A DNA stretch of 64,000 nucleotides from Arthrobacter sp. MYb213 (GTDB lineage Bacteria; Actinomycetota; Actinomycetes; Actinomycetales; Micrococcaceae): the NCBI RefSeq assembly GCF_002979915.1, contig NZ_PCQA01000009.1:1-64000 (forward strand), given 5' to 3'. Positions within the stretch are counted from its first letter, which is position 1; every line of letters starts with the position of its first letter. The notes beneath the pieces were generated by a model. That model was not told where the DNA came from, made no database searches, and saw only the letters and a list, made by a program, of their open reading frames with translations. A program made the position numbers and the translations under genes. Shown here in pieces: positions 8,819 through 17,586 of this stretch.

Positions 8819-10129
8819 CTACCTGGCGCCGGGGATCCAGCTCGTGCCGGCGAGTGGGACACGGGCCATGGCCGAGGCTTCGATGGTGAGGGCAACGAGG
8901 TCCTCCGGCTCGAGGTTGTGCAGGTGCGACTTGCCGCAGGCCCGGGCGATGGTTTGGGCTTCCATGGTGAGGACGCGCAGGTAGTTGGCCAGGCGGCGGC
9001 CCGCGGCAACCGGGTCCAGCCGCGAGGCGAGTTCCGTATCCTGGGTGGTGATCCCGGCGGGGTCGCGGCCGTCCTGGAAGTCGTCGTAGAAGCCGGCGGC
9101 GGAGCCCAGCGCCGAGTATTCGGCGGCGTAGCGGGGATCGTTGTCGCCCAAGGCGATCAAAGCGGCCGTCCCGATTGCCACCGCGTCCGCGCCCAGGGCC
9201 ATGGCCTTGGCGACGTCGGCCCCGGTACGGATGCCGCCGGAAACGATCAGCTGGACCTTGCGGTGCACGCCCAGTTCCTGCAGGGCCTGGACGGCCTGCG
9301 GAATCGCGGCCAGGGTGGGGATACCGACATTCTCGATGAACACCTGCTGCGTGGCGGCGGTACCGCCCTGCATGCCGTCCACCACCACAACGTCGGCGCC
9401 GGACTTTACCGCCAAAGCGGTGTCGTAGTAGGGCCGGGAGGCGCCGATCTTGATTTCGAGGTCGTCCGGTCCGGTCCAGTCGGGGTGGCGGCTGGCGGAA
9501 CGCTGGTCGATGCCCACCGGCAGCGTGCGCATTCCGGCGACGCGTTCGGTGATCTTCTGCCCCAGGAGCATGCCGCCGCCGCCGGGCTTGGCGCCCTGGC
9601 CCAGTACGATCTCAATGGCGTCGGCCTTGCGGAGGTCGTCCGGGTTCATGCCGTAGCGGGACGGCAGGTACTGGTACACGAGGTGCTTGGACTGGCCGCG
9701 CTCCTCAGGCGTCATGCCGCCGTCGCCCGTTGTGGTGGAGGTTCCCACCTCGGACGCGCCGCGTCCCAGCGCCTCCTTGGCGTTCGCGGACAGGGCGCCG
9801 AAGCTCATCCCGGCGATGGTCACCGGGGTCTGCAGATGCAGGGGGCGCGTGGCATGCCGGTCGCCGAGGACGACGTCGGTATCGCACTTTTCGCGGTAGC
9901 CCTCCAGCGGGTAGCGGGACACGGAGGCGCCGAGGAAAAGCAGGTCGTCAAAGTGCGGGAGTTGGCGCTTGGCGCCCCAGCCGCGGATGTCGTAGACGCC
10001 GGTGGCGGCGGCGCGCTGGATGTCCGCGATGGTGGCGCGGTCGAACGTGGCGGACTCGCGCAGGCCAAGCGCGGCGAGGTCCCGGGGAGCGGCGCCCTGG
10101 GTGGTGAGGGGTTCGGAGGTGATGGTCAT
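8819..10129 (-). CDS. glxD: FMN-dependent glutamate synthase-like subunit (GlxD / MgsC type)
   Basis: These 436 residues match the isolated FMN-binding synthase domain of glutamate synthase. Visible features are GVYDIRGWGAKRQLPHFDD at the start, PVTIAGMSFGALSANAKEAL, a GQGAKPGGGGMLLGQK loop, and the FMN phosphate region LIVSGGIRTGADVAKAMALG. In stand-alone GlxBCD/MgsABC enzymes this subunit works with a GATase-like and a GXGXG subunit to make glutamate or N-methylglutamate from 2-oxoglutarate and an amine. GGAG precedes the ATG, and glxC ends 9 bases upstream. Whether the amine is methylamine or ammonia is not visible from sequence. Confidence 0.85.
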   Translation of the reverse strand: MTITSEPLTTQGAAPRDLAALGLRESATFDRATIADIQRAAATGVYDIRGWGAKRQLPHFDDLLFLGASVSRYPLEGYREKCDTDVVLGDRHATRPLHLQTPVTIAGMSFGALSANAKEALGRGASEVGTSTTTGDGGMTPEERGQSKHLVYQYLPSRYGMNPDDLRKADAIEIVLGQGAKPGGGGMLLGQKITERVAGMRTLPVGIDQRSASRHPDWTGPDDLEIKIGASRPYYDTALAVKSGADVVVVDGMQGGTAATQQVFIENVGIPTLAAIPQAVQALQELGVHRKVQLIVSGGIRTGADVAKAMALGADAVAIGTAALIALGDNDPRYAAEYSALGSAAGFYDDFQDGRDPAGITTQDTELASRLDPVAAGRRLANYLRVLTMEAQTIARACGKSHLHNLEPEDLVALTIEASAMARVPLAGTSWIPGAR

Positions 10130-10138
10130 GGTGGGCTC

Positions 10139-10888
10139 CTAGTACGACGTCGAGTTGTCGACGTGGAAGTGGTAGAGGTTCCGGGCTGAGCCGTAGCGCT
10201 TGAAGTCCGAAGGGTTGTCGGTGCGGCCGGCGGCGGCCAGCAGCTCGCCGAGTTCGGCCAGGTGTTCCGCCTTCATGGGCTTTTCGATGCAGTCCGCGCC
10301 GAGCGAGGCCACGGTTCCCTTGACGTAGATGCGGGCTTCGTAGATGGAGTCGCCCAGCGCCTCGCCGGCGTCGCCGCAGACCACCAGGCGGCCGGCCTGG
10401 GCCATAAATGCGGACATGTGGCCGATGTTGCCGCCCACCACGATGTCCACGCCCTTCATCGAGATCCCGCAGCGTGCGCCGGCGTTCCCGTCGATGACCA
10501 CCAGGCCGCCGTGGCCGGTGGCGGCCGCGGACTGGGACGCGTCACCCTTTACGTGCACGGTGCCGGACATGATGTTTTCCGCAAGTCCGACGCCGGCATT
10601 GCCGTTGATGGTTACGTCGCCTTTTTGGTGCATCCCGGCGGCGTAGGAGCCGGCGTGGCCTTCGACGGTCACCGTCACGTCCGCGTTGATGCCGACGGCG
10701 AGGCTGTGCTTGCCGCCGGGGCTGGTTACGGTCCAGGCCTGGCCGTCGATGGCGTTGTGGAGTTCCTGGTTGAGGTCCCGGACCGGGCTGCCGGCGAGGT
10801 CGACACTGAAGGAGTCAGTGCTGACGGCAGGCAGGGTCGTTTCAACGTTTGTGTCAGTGCTGGTTTCGGGGGCTGTCAGAGTGACCAT
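10139..10888 (-). CDS. glxC: glutamate synthase GXGXG-motif subunit (GlxC / MgsB type)
   Basis: This 249-residue protein is mostly a right-handed beta-helix with repeating G-x-G-x-G-like turns (GHAGSYAAGMHQKGDVTING, then GTVHVKGDAS and VVIDGNAGARCG), the C-terminal structural domain of the large glutamate synthase subunit as a separate protein. The first 25 residues are Thr-rich and lack a motif. The start overlaps the end of glxB by 13 bases, which implies translational coupling. It is a structural partner of GlxB and GlxD. Confidence 0.85.
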   Translation of the reverse strand: MVTLTAPETSTDTNVETTLPAVSTDSFSVDLAGSPVRDLNQELHNAIDGQAWTVTSPGGKHSLAVGINADVTVTVEGHAGSYAAGMHQKGDVTINGNAGVGLAENIMSGTVHVKGDASQSAAATGHGGLVVIDGNAGARCGISMKGVDIVVGGNIGHMSAFMAQAGRLVVCGDAGEALGDSIYEARIYVKGTVASLGADCIEKPMKAEHLAELGELLAAAGRTDNPSDFKRYGSARNLYHFHVDNSTSY

Positions 10889-11784
10889 GTGTAGACCTTT
10901 CCGGGTTCCGGTTCAAAGATGCGGGCGTTTTCAATCCCGGGCAGGGCTGCCAGGGCACGGTATTCGGAGGCCATGGCCACGTAGTCGTCGGTTTCGACGA
11001 TGATGGCCGGCTTGCAGGCGATCGGGTCCCGGACCACGGCCATGCTGTCCGCGGTGGTGACCACCAGCGTGTAGAAACCGTCAAAGACCTTGCCCAGGTT
11101 CACCAGGGCCTCTTCGAGGGTGTCGCCCTGCTGCAGGCGGGATGCGACATAGCGGGCGCCCACCTCGGTGTCATTCTCGGAGTCGAACACCACACCTTCG
11201 CGCAGCAGGCCCCGCCGGATGGTGGCGTGGTTGGAGAATGAGCCGTTATGCACCAGGCACAGATCGTCGGCAACCGAGAAGGGATGCGAACCGCCCGCTG
11301 TCACCGCGGATTCGGTGGCCATCCGGGTGTGGGAAAGGCCCTGGCTGCCGGCCATGGCCTCCAGCCCGTGCTCGGCCGCGATGTCCATCGGGTGGCCCAC
11401 ACTCTTCATCACGGCCACGTGCTCGCCGCGGCCGATGATGGTGGCTGCCGGGAGGGTTTCGCTGACAACCTTCACCAGCAGGTCGGTCCCGACGGCGGCA
11501 CTCACCAAAGTGGTGTCGCCCACCACGCGCACGGCCGCCTCGGCGTCCGACGGGAGCATGCCGGCGATGGCAAGCTGGATCTCGGCTACGGGCAGGCCCT
11601 GCTCCTTGCCGAGCAGGCTCAGCGTGGAGGTTCCTTCCGAGACGAGGCCGGGGGTGTTGTAGACGGCCAGACCGGCCGAGTCCGGTCCCCGGTCCACGAT
11701 CTGGCACATCATGGAGGACAGGAGGCTGCCCATTTGGGGGTGCAGCAAGGGGTTGCGCAGCTGCAGCGCGGCAATTCCACACAT
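10876..11784 (-). CDS. glxB: class II glutamine amidotransferase-like subunit (GlxB / MgsA type)
   Basis: This 302-residue protein begins MCGIAAL, giving the Cys2 nucleophile of class II (Ntn) glutaminase domains, followed by VDRGPDSAGLAVY and LVHNGSFSNHATIR, the glutamine-binding region. It is expected to release ammonia (or hand over methylamine in the N-methylglutamate synthase version) for the GlxD active site. It is the first intact gene of the operon. Upstream lies only the last 34 codons of a glutamine synthetase gene, so the original promoter may be lost. Confidence 0.85.
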   Translation of the reverse strand: MCGIAALQLRNPLLHPQMGSLLSSMMCQIVDRGPDSAGLAVYNTPGLVSEGTSTLSLLGKEQGLPVAEIQLAIAGMLPSDAEAAVRVVGDTTLVSAAVGTDLLVKVVSETLPAATIIGRGEHVAVMKSVGHPMDIAAEHGLEAMAGSQGLSHTRMATESAVTAGGSHPFSVADDLCLVHNGSFSNHATIRRGLLREGVVFDSENDTEVGARYVASRLQQGDTLEEALVNLGKVFDGFYTLVVTTADSMAVVRDPIACKPAIIVETDDYVAMASEYRALAALPGIENARIFEPEPGKVYTWSL

Positions 11785-11811
11785 GGCGTGTCCTTTACTT
11801 GCTAGGGGTTC

Positions 11812-11915
11812 TCAGATCGAAGTGAGGTAGGTGCGGATTTCCCAGTCGCTGACCTGGTTGTGCCAGCTCAGGAATTCCTCTTCCTTGGCGTCCGCGTAGT
11901 ACTTGCCGATCTCGG
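11812..11915 (-). pseudogene. glutamine synthetase (GlnT-like), C-terminal stub
   Basis: The minus-strand frame ending at 11812 reads AEIGKYYADAKEEEFLSWHN followed by QVSDWEIRTYLTSI. This matches the C-terminal end of the glutamine synthetase form that commonly precedes glxBCD/mgsABC genes. Upstream of about 11915 the sequence switches to an ammonium transporter in the opposite orientation, so the body of the gene, about 400 codons, is missing. It lies 27 bases upstream of glxB on the same strand, as expected for the original gene order. Confidence 0.7.
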
Positions 11916-13068
11916 CATCGCCGCTGTCCTGTGGGCCGTGTTCGGGTACTCGATGGTCTTCGGCAACTCCGTGGGCGGGGCCGGCCTGGTCGGCGACGCC
12001 ACAGAATACTTCGGCCTGGACCAGATGCTCGTTGAGGACCCGGAAGCGGCGCTGCCGCCCGTCCTCTTCGCCGGCTTCCAGCTGTTTTTCGCCGGCATCA
12101 CCACGGCCATCATCGCCGGGGCCGCAGCCGGCCGGATGAAGTTCGGCGCCTGGCTGACCTTCGCCGCGCTGTGGGCCACGGTCGTCTACTTCCCCGTAGC
12201 CCACTGGGTCTTCGCATTCTCGTCCACGGACGGCTCCGTCACGGGAGGCTGGATCATCAACAACCTCAAAGCCATCGACTTCGCCGGCGGGACCGCCGTA
12301 CACATCAACTCCGGCATCGCCGCCCTGGCTCTCGCCCTGGTCCTCGGCCGCAGCGCGGGCTGGCCAAAAAGCGCACACACCAAGCCGCACAGCCGCCCCC
12401 TGGTCCTGGTGGGCGCCGGCCTGCTCTGGGTCGGATGGTTCGGCTTCAACGCCGGCTAGGCACTCACGGCAGGCCACTCAGCATCCGTCGTCTTCCTCAA
12501 CACCGCAGTCGCCGGCGCTGCCGGCCTGCTCGCCTGGGCCCTGATGGAACGCATCCGGCTTGGCAGCACCAGCAGCATGGGCGCCGCGTCCGGCCTCATC
12601 TCCGCCCTTGTCGCGATCACCCCTGCCTGCGGTGCCGTCAGCCCCCTCGGAGCGTTGGCCATCGGGCTCATCGCCGGCGCCGTCTGTTCCCTGGCGATCG
12701 AACTGAAGTTCCGGCTCGGCTTCGATGATTCACTCGATGTTGTCGGCGTCCACCTGGTCGGCGGAATCCTGGGGACGCTGCTGGTTGGCTTCTTCGCCAC
12801 CGACGCTGCCCCCAACAAGGTCAGGGGCCTCTTCTATGGGGGCAGCCTGGAACTCCTGGGCGTCCAAGCGCTCGCGACGCTCGCTGTGCTCGCCTACTCG
12901 TTCTCGCTGACCTGGGTCATCGCCAAGGCCCTCGACCTCACCCTGGGCCTGCGCATCAACGAGGCCGACGAACTGCACGGCATCGACATCACCGCCCACG
13001 CCGAGGCGGCCTACCTCAGCGACGAGGAACCGGTGGAGCTGGGACCACCCCACCGCGCCCTCACCTAG
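11916..13068 (+). pseudogene. amt: ammonium transporter (Amt), 5'-truncated with in-frame stop
   Basis: Translation gives the middle and C-terminal helices of an Amt/Mep/Rh protein: VLWAVFGYSMVFG, FAGITTAIIAGAAAGRMKF, FAGGTAVHINSGIAALALAL with the pore-type His, VGWFGFNAG, then VVGVHLVGGILGTLLVGFF with the second pore His. Two lesions are visible. The first helices and start are missing, replaced by the glutamine synthetase stub near 11915. A TAG at 12457-12459 interrupts the conserved FGFNAG-S-type motif, after which homology resumes in the same frame to the stop at 13066-13068. Outside the TAG the reading frame is intact, so the decay is recent. Confidence 0.85.
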
Positions 13069-13143
13069 CCGGGCCGTCGTCGACCCTCGTATCTTCACCG
13101 GCGCATACCGGATATTGCAGTACAACGTTATGGTGATTGGTCA

Positions 13144-13326
13144 GATGATGCGCCAAATTGGGCTGGCCGCGACGATGCCGCCGTAGGTCGCTACGGTTGC
13201 GCCACGGGCGAGGTCAGCGCCGTCGGGCGCGACGATCCCGGCCTGTCCTACAGCGACTTCCCGACCATCCTCGTCTCCATCGGAGACGGCGGCGCACCCT
13301 ACCGCCGGAACCTTGGTCCGCGCTAG
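13144..13326 (+). other. short protein-like open frame, unrecognised
   Basis: A frame open from about 13120 to the TAG at 13324-13326 reads DDAAVGRYGCATGEVSAVGR and later SYSDFPTILVSIGDGGAPYR. The composition is protein-like, but no start codon with a ribosome site is present and no family is recognised. It may be the 3' end of a deleted gene. Confidence 0.25.
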
Positions 13327-13669
13327 ATACAGCCGCAACACCCCCATATCAGAGCCGAGCAGAAAACACCGATTGCCCTTAACCAGCGACAAAACGGCCC
13401 CGCAGCAGCAGGAAATTGACGGGCATGAGTAGGTCGACCACGGCTAAACCCAGAAGAGTCGACCTGGGCCGTTGTCTGGATGAGAAGTATGACAGTTGCA
13501 GTGGGCGAAACTTCTGTCGGCGGACGTCGCAGGCCAGGGGCTATGAGCGAAGACGGAGGGCGTAGCGCTGAGATCTGCGACGATGGACTCCACGATTCGG
13601 ACGTTGTCCGCGCCGTGTGACGGAACCGATCTCCCCACCCGTCGCAAGGGACTCGGTCCGAGATGGGAC

Positions 13670-14062
13670 CGCTGCCGTCACAGACGGTTCGACACCCGCG
13701 CCGGGACCCTGGACTTCGCATTCCAGCTGCGAGCCTGATCTCACTGGCTGGCTGACTGGCTACTCAACAGTCGGTTCCGGGCCGAGGCCGCGCTAATCAG
13801 GACCGTGGCCACCAGCTACGTCCATGGTGTTTCCACCCGCCGAATGGAAAAGCTCGTGGAGATTCGCGTGATCACCCGGCTCAGGAAGCCCCAAGGACTC
13901 GCTCACTGCCCAAGGCCTCGACGAGCGGGTCGAGCCGTCCCGCGCCCGCCCGCTGGATGCCGGCCTCTACCCGGTCCTCGCAGCCGACCCGTCAGCGCTC
14001 AAGCAATCTGTGGCCATCGGAACCACGCCCGGCGCAGGCACCGACTGGACGCTCGGCGCCTA
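13670..14062 (+). pseudogene. IS256-family (mutator-type) transposase remnant
   Basis: Translation in shifting frames gives RFDTRAGTLDFAF at about 13685, then WLADWLLNSRFRAEAALIRT, VATSYVHGVSTRRMEKLVE and RPLDAGLYPVLAADPSAL. These are, in order, landmarks of the mid-section of IS256-type transposases, including the LxVSTRRMEKLVE block. Stops and frameshifts interrupt the run, the N-terminal part is not recognisable and the sequence diverges soon after the AADPSAL region. It is an inactive fragment. Confidence 0.65.
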
Positions 14063-14196
14063 ACCAATCCAAGAATCACAGCAACTCCAATACACCACGC
14101 GAATGAACCTGACCTCTTCTCCGTCGAGGGCCAGGGATTACTCACTGGAACGTCTGCCTGCAGGAGAGTAGACATGCCATGATCGCTGGAAGGATT

Positions 14197-14212
14197 GAAT
14201 CAGTTCTGATTC
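14197..14212. promoter_or_regulatory. dyad upstream of TetR gene, possible operator
   Basis: GAATCAG-TT-CTGATTC is a perfect inverted repeat with 7-base arms, 47 bases before the TetR-family start at 14260. TetR genes are often autoregulated through such dyads. No second copy was noticed in the enzyme operon it might control. Confidence 0.35.
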
Positions 14213-14259
14213 TTTCAACGATAGGGTTACAGGAAACAGCAATTCCCGAGAGGAGCACT

Positions 14260-14970
14260 ATGCCTCGTAGCCGCGTTTCCGACTCGCAATATAAACGTCA
14301 GGGAGTAAAGCTCTCATCCATCGTCGACGCAGCGATTGACTTGTTGGATGAGGGCGGAATGGCAGCGATGACAATGCGCGGTGTGGCCGCGCGTCTCGGT
14401 GTATCCACCTCTACCGTGTACTGGCATGCTGGAAACAAGGAGGAGCTCCAGGCCGCCGTGTGCGAGGCTCTGCTGGGGGACCTGGCTCTGCCTCCTTTTG
14501 ATAGCTCGGCAACATGGGATCTGTGGCTCCGTACAGCCGCGGCTGCGTTGCGTGCAGAAGTCAGGAAACATCCAAACGCGGTCCCGCTTTTGGACTCTTT
14601 GCAAATCAGGCCGGGATCTCTCGAATTCATGGAAGGGACATTAGGCGCCCTGCACGCGGCGGGAATCTCCTCGCAGAATCTTGTATTTGCCTATAACGCT
14701 GTGGTCGGTTTCCTGTTCGGATGGGTCTTTAGCGAGTTTGCGCCTGTTCCGGAGGACGCACCTGACGGATGGGAGGCAGAGTTGGAAAAGAGTGTACGTT
14801 CCGTAAGCGAGGTCGAGTTTCCCTTAATCCACCGATATTCGTCGAACCTGGTTAACAGGTCGTTCCTCGCCCGGTGGAACAACGGTGCCGTTGAGCCTTT
14901 GGATGAAAGCTTTGAGATGGCTTTGGATATCCTGGTGGCGGGTCTGGGCCGTTTGGCGCATTCAGGTTGA
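14260..14970 (+). CDS. TetR-family transcriptional regulator
   Basis: This 236-residue protein has an N-terminal TetR HTH (AAIDLLDEGGMAAMTMRGVA, then ARLGVSTSTVYWHAGNKEEL) and a helical ligand-binding domain. The C-terminal half resembles the tetracycline-repressor-like C-terminal family (GFLFGWVFSEFAP, then RSFLARWNNGAVEPLDESF). The start at 14260 (MPRSRVSDSQ) follows GAGAGGAG; the open frame extends 27 codons further up without a ribosome site. It is convergent with the YkvI-type transporter gene. By position it most likely controls the enolase/transporter operon, the same geometry as the second TetR at 18095. Confidence 0.85.
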   Translation: MPRSRVSDSQYKRQGVKLSSIVDAAIDLLDEGGMAAMTMRGVAARLGVSTSTVYWHAGNKEELQAAVCEALLGDLALPPFDSSATWDLWLRTAAAALRAEVRKHPNAVPLLDSLQIRPGSLEFMEGTLGALHAAGISSQNLVFAYNAVVGFLFGWVFSEFAPVPEDAPDGWEAELEKSVRSVSEVEFPLIHRYSSNLVNRSFLARWNNGAVEPLDESFEMALDILVAGLGRLAHSG

Positions 14971-15087
14971 TCAGTGGCCGAAGGTCCGCTTCCCCTGTGC
15001 ACAGCTCTGCTGCCTTTCGTGGAACGGTGTCAGTCGTTCCGTGAATCCTTCAATTTCTTCTCTCGGACTGTTTGAACCACACAGGCT

Positions 15088-15117
15088 GACGCCGCACGGA
15101 TGTGGCCGCGCGGCGTC
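15088..15117 (+). terminator. hairpin terminator after TetR gene
   Basis: GACGCCGC and GCGGCGTC form an 8-base-pair stem around a 14-base loop, followed by CCCTTTC. It lies between two convergent genes and could stop transcription of the TetR gene. The T tract is short. Confidence 0.55.
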
Positions 15118-15141
15118 CCTTTCAGTCAAAAGGAAAGTTGA

Positions 15142-16299
15142 CTAGGGTGCCTCCTGTATCGATGCAGGACTCTTTTCGGTTCGCAAAGATTCGTTCTGGG
15201 AGCTTTTTTCCTTGAGACGCGCGGTCAACTGCCGGTATATCACGCTCGCCATGAGGAACAGTCCGAAGTAGCCGGCGATCGGGAAAATCGTGCCTACCAG
15301 CGTGCCGAAGGGGAGCGTGGCTCCTCCGATCAAGGCGACCACAGTGAGAGCAATGGAGATCGTCTTGTAGTACCTTCCGGAAGCGGGTGTCAGTTGGTTA
15401 GCCACGCTCCAGATCAGCGGTGCAGCTGTCGAGTACACACCGAGGAACGTGACGATGGCGAAGACAAACCCCAGCGGTAGGAAGAGGCCGGATGCCAGCA
15501 CTACGAGTGGCGTTGCCTTGTCATGGGCGACGGCCATGGTCGCCAAGAGAGCCAAAGTCATGATTAGCAGCACGATACTGAATGCGAAGGAGCCGAACAA
15601 GCCCCCGGCGAAGGACATCCTATTGTTCCTGCTTGTAGTTCCCAGGCTCGCCAGGAAAGGGACGCAAGCCAGCATCGTTGAAGCAGCGTAGAGAACGGCG
15701 GCTAGAAACCAGTTCCCGCCGGCCTGGGGCGGATGGAATTCGGCGATGGCCGAAGTGGCTTCGGCAAGCTGCCCGGCATGGGTGGCGACGACGGCCACCC
15801 CGACAACTAGCAGGAAGACGATCACGAACGGTCCAACAACTCCGACTATGCCCACGAGCCGGTTCAATCCCAACAGAAGAGTAATGGCAATCATCGCCGC
15901 GATGATGAGGGTTCCACCGTAGACGGGGATGCCGTAGGCCTCGTAAAGGAGCGCTCCGGCCCCAGACATCATGGTGACGACTACAGAAAAGAGAAAGAAG
16001 GGAACGAAATACTTCAGCACGTTGCCGATGATCGGACCGCAGTAATGGACGAACACGTTCTTGATCTTCTCGGGGTTCTGGCGTCCCCATTCAAGGAACT
16101 CAATCAGGAGCCACGTGAAAATCACGAAAAGAACTGCCACCCCGGCAAGCCCCCACCAACCATATGAGGCAAAGTACTGCAATGCTTCCTGCCCCGTGGC
16201 GAATCCTGAACCGATCAGAAGCGAGCATAGTGCTCCGATAATGGTCAGTATTTCCCTGAGGCGGATACGTGTAGATCCTACTGCCTGTGTTTGTGCCAT
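15142..16299 (-). CDS. YkvI-type membrane protein (putative transporter), copy 1
   Basis: This 385-residue protein has about ten hydrophobic helices and resembles the uncharacterised YkvI family (COG3949), which belongs with the LeuT/APC-like transporters. The N-terminal block CSLLIGSGFATGQEALQYF is shared almost word for word with the second copy at 18713-19813, as are KYFVPFFLFSVVVTM versus KYLVPFFLFAVVVTM and TFLGVYSTAAPLIWSVA versus TFLGIYSTAAPLIWSVA. AAGGA precedes the ATG. It follows the enolase-superfamily gene by 87 bases on the same strand, so it likely brings in that enzyme's substrate. Transport has not been shown for the family as far as known to me. Confidence 0.75.
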   Translation of the reverse strand: MAQTQAVGSTRIRLREILTIIGALCSLLIGSGFATGQEALQYFASYGWWGLAGVAVLFVIFTWLLIEFLEWGRQNPEKIKNVFVHYCGPIIGNVLKYFVPFFLFSVVVTMMSGAGALLYEAYGIPVYGGTLIIAAMIAITLLLGLNRLVGIVGVVGPFVIVFLLVVGVAVVATHAGQLAEATSAIAEFHPPQAGGNWFLAAVLYAASTMLACVPFLASLGTTSRNNRMSFAGGLFGSFAFSIVLLIMTLALLATMAVAHDKATPLVVLASGLFLPLGFVFAIVTFLGVYSTAAPLIWSVANQLTPASGRYYKTISIALTVVALIGGATLPFGTLVGTIFPIAGYFGLFLMASVIYRQLTARLKEKSSQNESLRTEKSPASIQEAP

Positions 16300-16386
16300 T
16301 TCAGTGTCCTTGCGAGGTCGTTATGGGTACGGGATGGAATCGGGCTGGTGATTGTCTTGAGTTCCGAAACGGGCGGAGCGGTTGCC

Positions 16387-17526
16387 TCATTGGATGGGAG
16401 AAAGGATATTGACCGGGTTGGCCGCGAGGCGCCCTAGCGCCTCGTCATCGATGGAAATGCCGAGGCCTGGGGCGTCGCTGACGGTGACGGATCCGTCGAT
16501 CATCTGGGGCGCGCCACTGATGAGGGAGTCCGTGATGCTGATCTCGGTGCAATATTCCAGAAGTGGTGCATTGCCAGAACTGGCCAGGACGTGGATGGCG
16601 GCCGCTCGGCCGATCCCTGTGTTCCAACAATGAGGAACGCAAGTGGCACCGCGCATGTCGGCGTACTCGAAAATGCGCCGCATCTCGGTGATTCCTCCAC
16701 ATTTCATGACGTCGGGCTGGAGCACCTGCACACCCTCGTTATCAAGGAGGTCGGCGAATTCGAAGCGGGTGGTGAGGCCTTCGCCGCCAGCTATGCGAAC
16801 GGGAGAATGTGCGGTGAGACGGCGGTAATCGGCGCGACGGTCCGGATGCACCGGCTCCTCGACCCATTCAAGACCGAAGCGTTCCAGTTGATTAAGGGTG
16901 CGGATTGCACGGTCCGAATTTTCCCACGCGAATCCGATATCCAACATGAGCTTGAAGTCCGGGCCTGCGGCTTCTCGGGCGGCACCAACCAGCTCGATAT
17001 CGTTCTCTAGACTGGATCCCAATCCGCCCCAGGCCAATTTGGCCGCCCTAAATCCTCGATCGATGCATGTTCTGATCAGTGTGGAGGTTTCGGTGCCCGA
17101 TGTCGGTGCCAGGAGGCTCGCATAGGTGGGGATGCGCTCGTGCCGCTTTCCCCCCAGGAGCTGATAGATGGGGAGCTCAGTGGTCTTTCCGACTAGGTCG
17201 TAGAGTGCGATATCGACCCCGGACATCGCCATTGGTACCGCTCCTCTCCGACCGAAGTACAAGCTGTTGTTGTACATGCGATCCCAGAGGTGATGGATCC
17301 GTCGCGGATCCTGCCCCAAGATGCTTGAGCGCAACCCTTCGGACGTCGCGTATTGCGCGGATATGTCTACCGCAGCGCGCACTATCGCGGCTGCGGCTTC
17401 GCTTTGTCCGTAACCGACATGACCAGTGTCCGTCTCAATTCGAATGATTGAGGCTTGTTGGGTGCTGTCCGCCTGCGTCGTCGAAGCGCCCCTCAATTCG
17501 ATGACATCGATGTCCGTTATTTTCAT
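16387..17526 (-). CDS. mandelate racemase/enolase-superfamily enzyme (acid-sugar dehydratase type)
   Basis: This 379-residue protein has the N-terminal capping domain and C-terminal barrel of the enolase superfamily. Expected active-site residues are Lys163 in FRAAKLAWGGLG, Mg ligands Asp196 (LMLDIGFAWEN), Glu223 (WVEEPVHPD) and Glu249 (IAGGEG), and the His-Asp dyad Asp272 (PDVMKCGG) and His299 (VPHCWNTG). That dyad places it in the mandelate-racemase subgroup; the AKxxWGG strand resembles acid-sugar dehydratases and cycloisomerases. It abstracts a proton alpha to a carboxylate, probably dehydrating an acid sugar. The start at 17526 has AGAAGG upstream. It is first in an operon with the transporter at 15142. 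Confidence 0.82.
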   Translation of the reverse strand: MKITDIDVIELRGASTTQADSTQQASIIRIETDTGHVGYGQSEAAAAIVRAAVDISAQYATSEGLRSSILGQDPRRIHHLWDRMYNNSLYFGRRGAVPMAMSGVDIALYDLVGKTTELPIYQLLGGKRHERIPTYASLLAPTSGTETSTLIRTCIDRGFRAAKLAWGGLGSSLENDIELVGAAREAAGPDFKLMLDIGFAWENSDRAIRTLNQLERFGLEWVEEPVHPDRRADYRRLTAHSPVRIAGGEGLTTRFEFADLLDNEGVQVLQPDVMKCGGITEMRRIFEYADMRGATCVPHCWNTGIGRAAAIHVLASSGNAPLLEYCTEISITDSLISGAPQMIDGSVTVSDAPGLGISIDDEALGRLAANPVNILSPIQ

Positions 17527-17586
17527 GAGTTCAGCCTTCTCTCTCTGCGGAGCCAATGCTCGGGGGCCTGTGTAGGAGGTCAGTCG

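Noticed and set aside
8816-10189. 457-codon plus-strand open frame opposite glxD
   Set aside because: It is Gly/Val/Ala/Arg-rich, lacks any domain and lies exactly antisense to a well-supported gene; long antisense frames are expected in GC-rich DNA.
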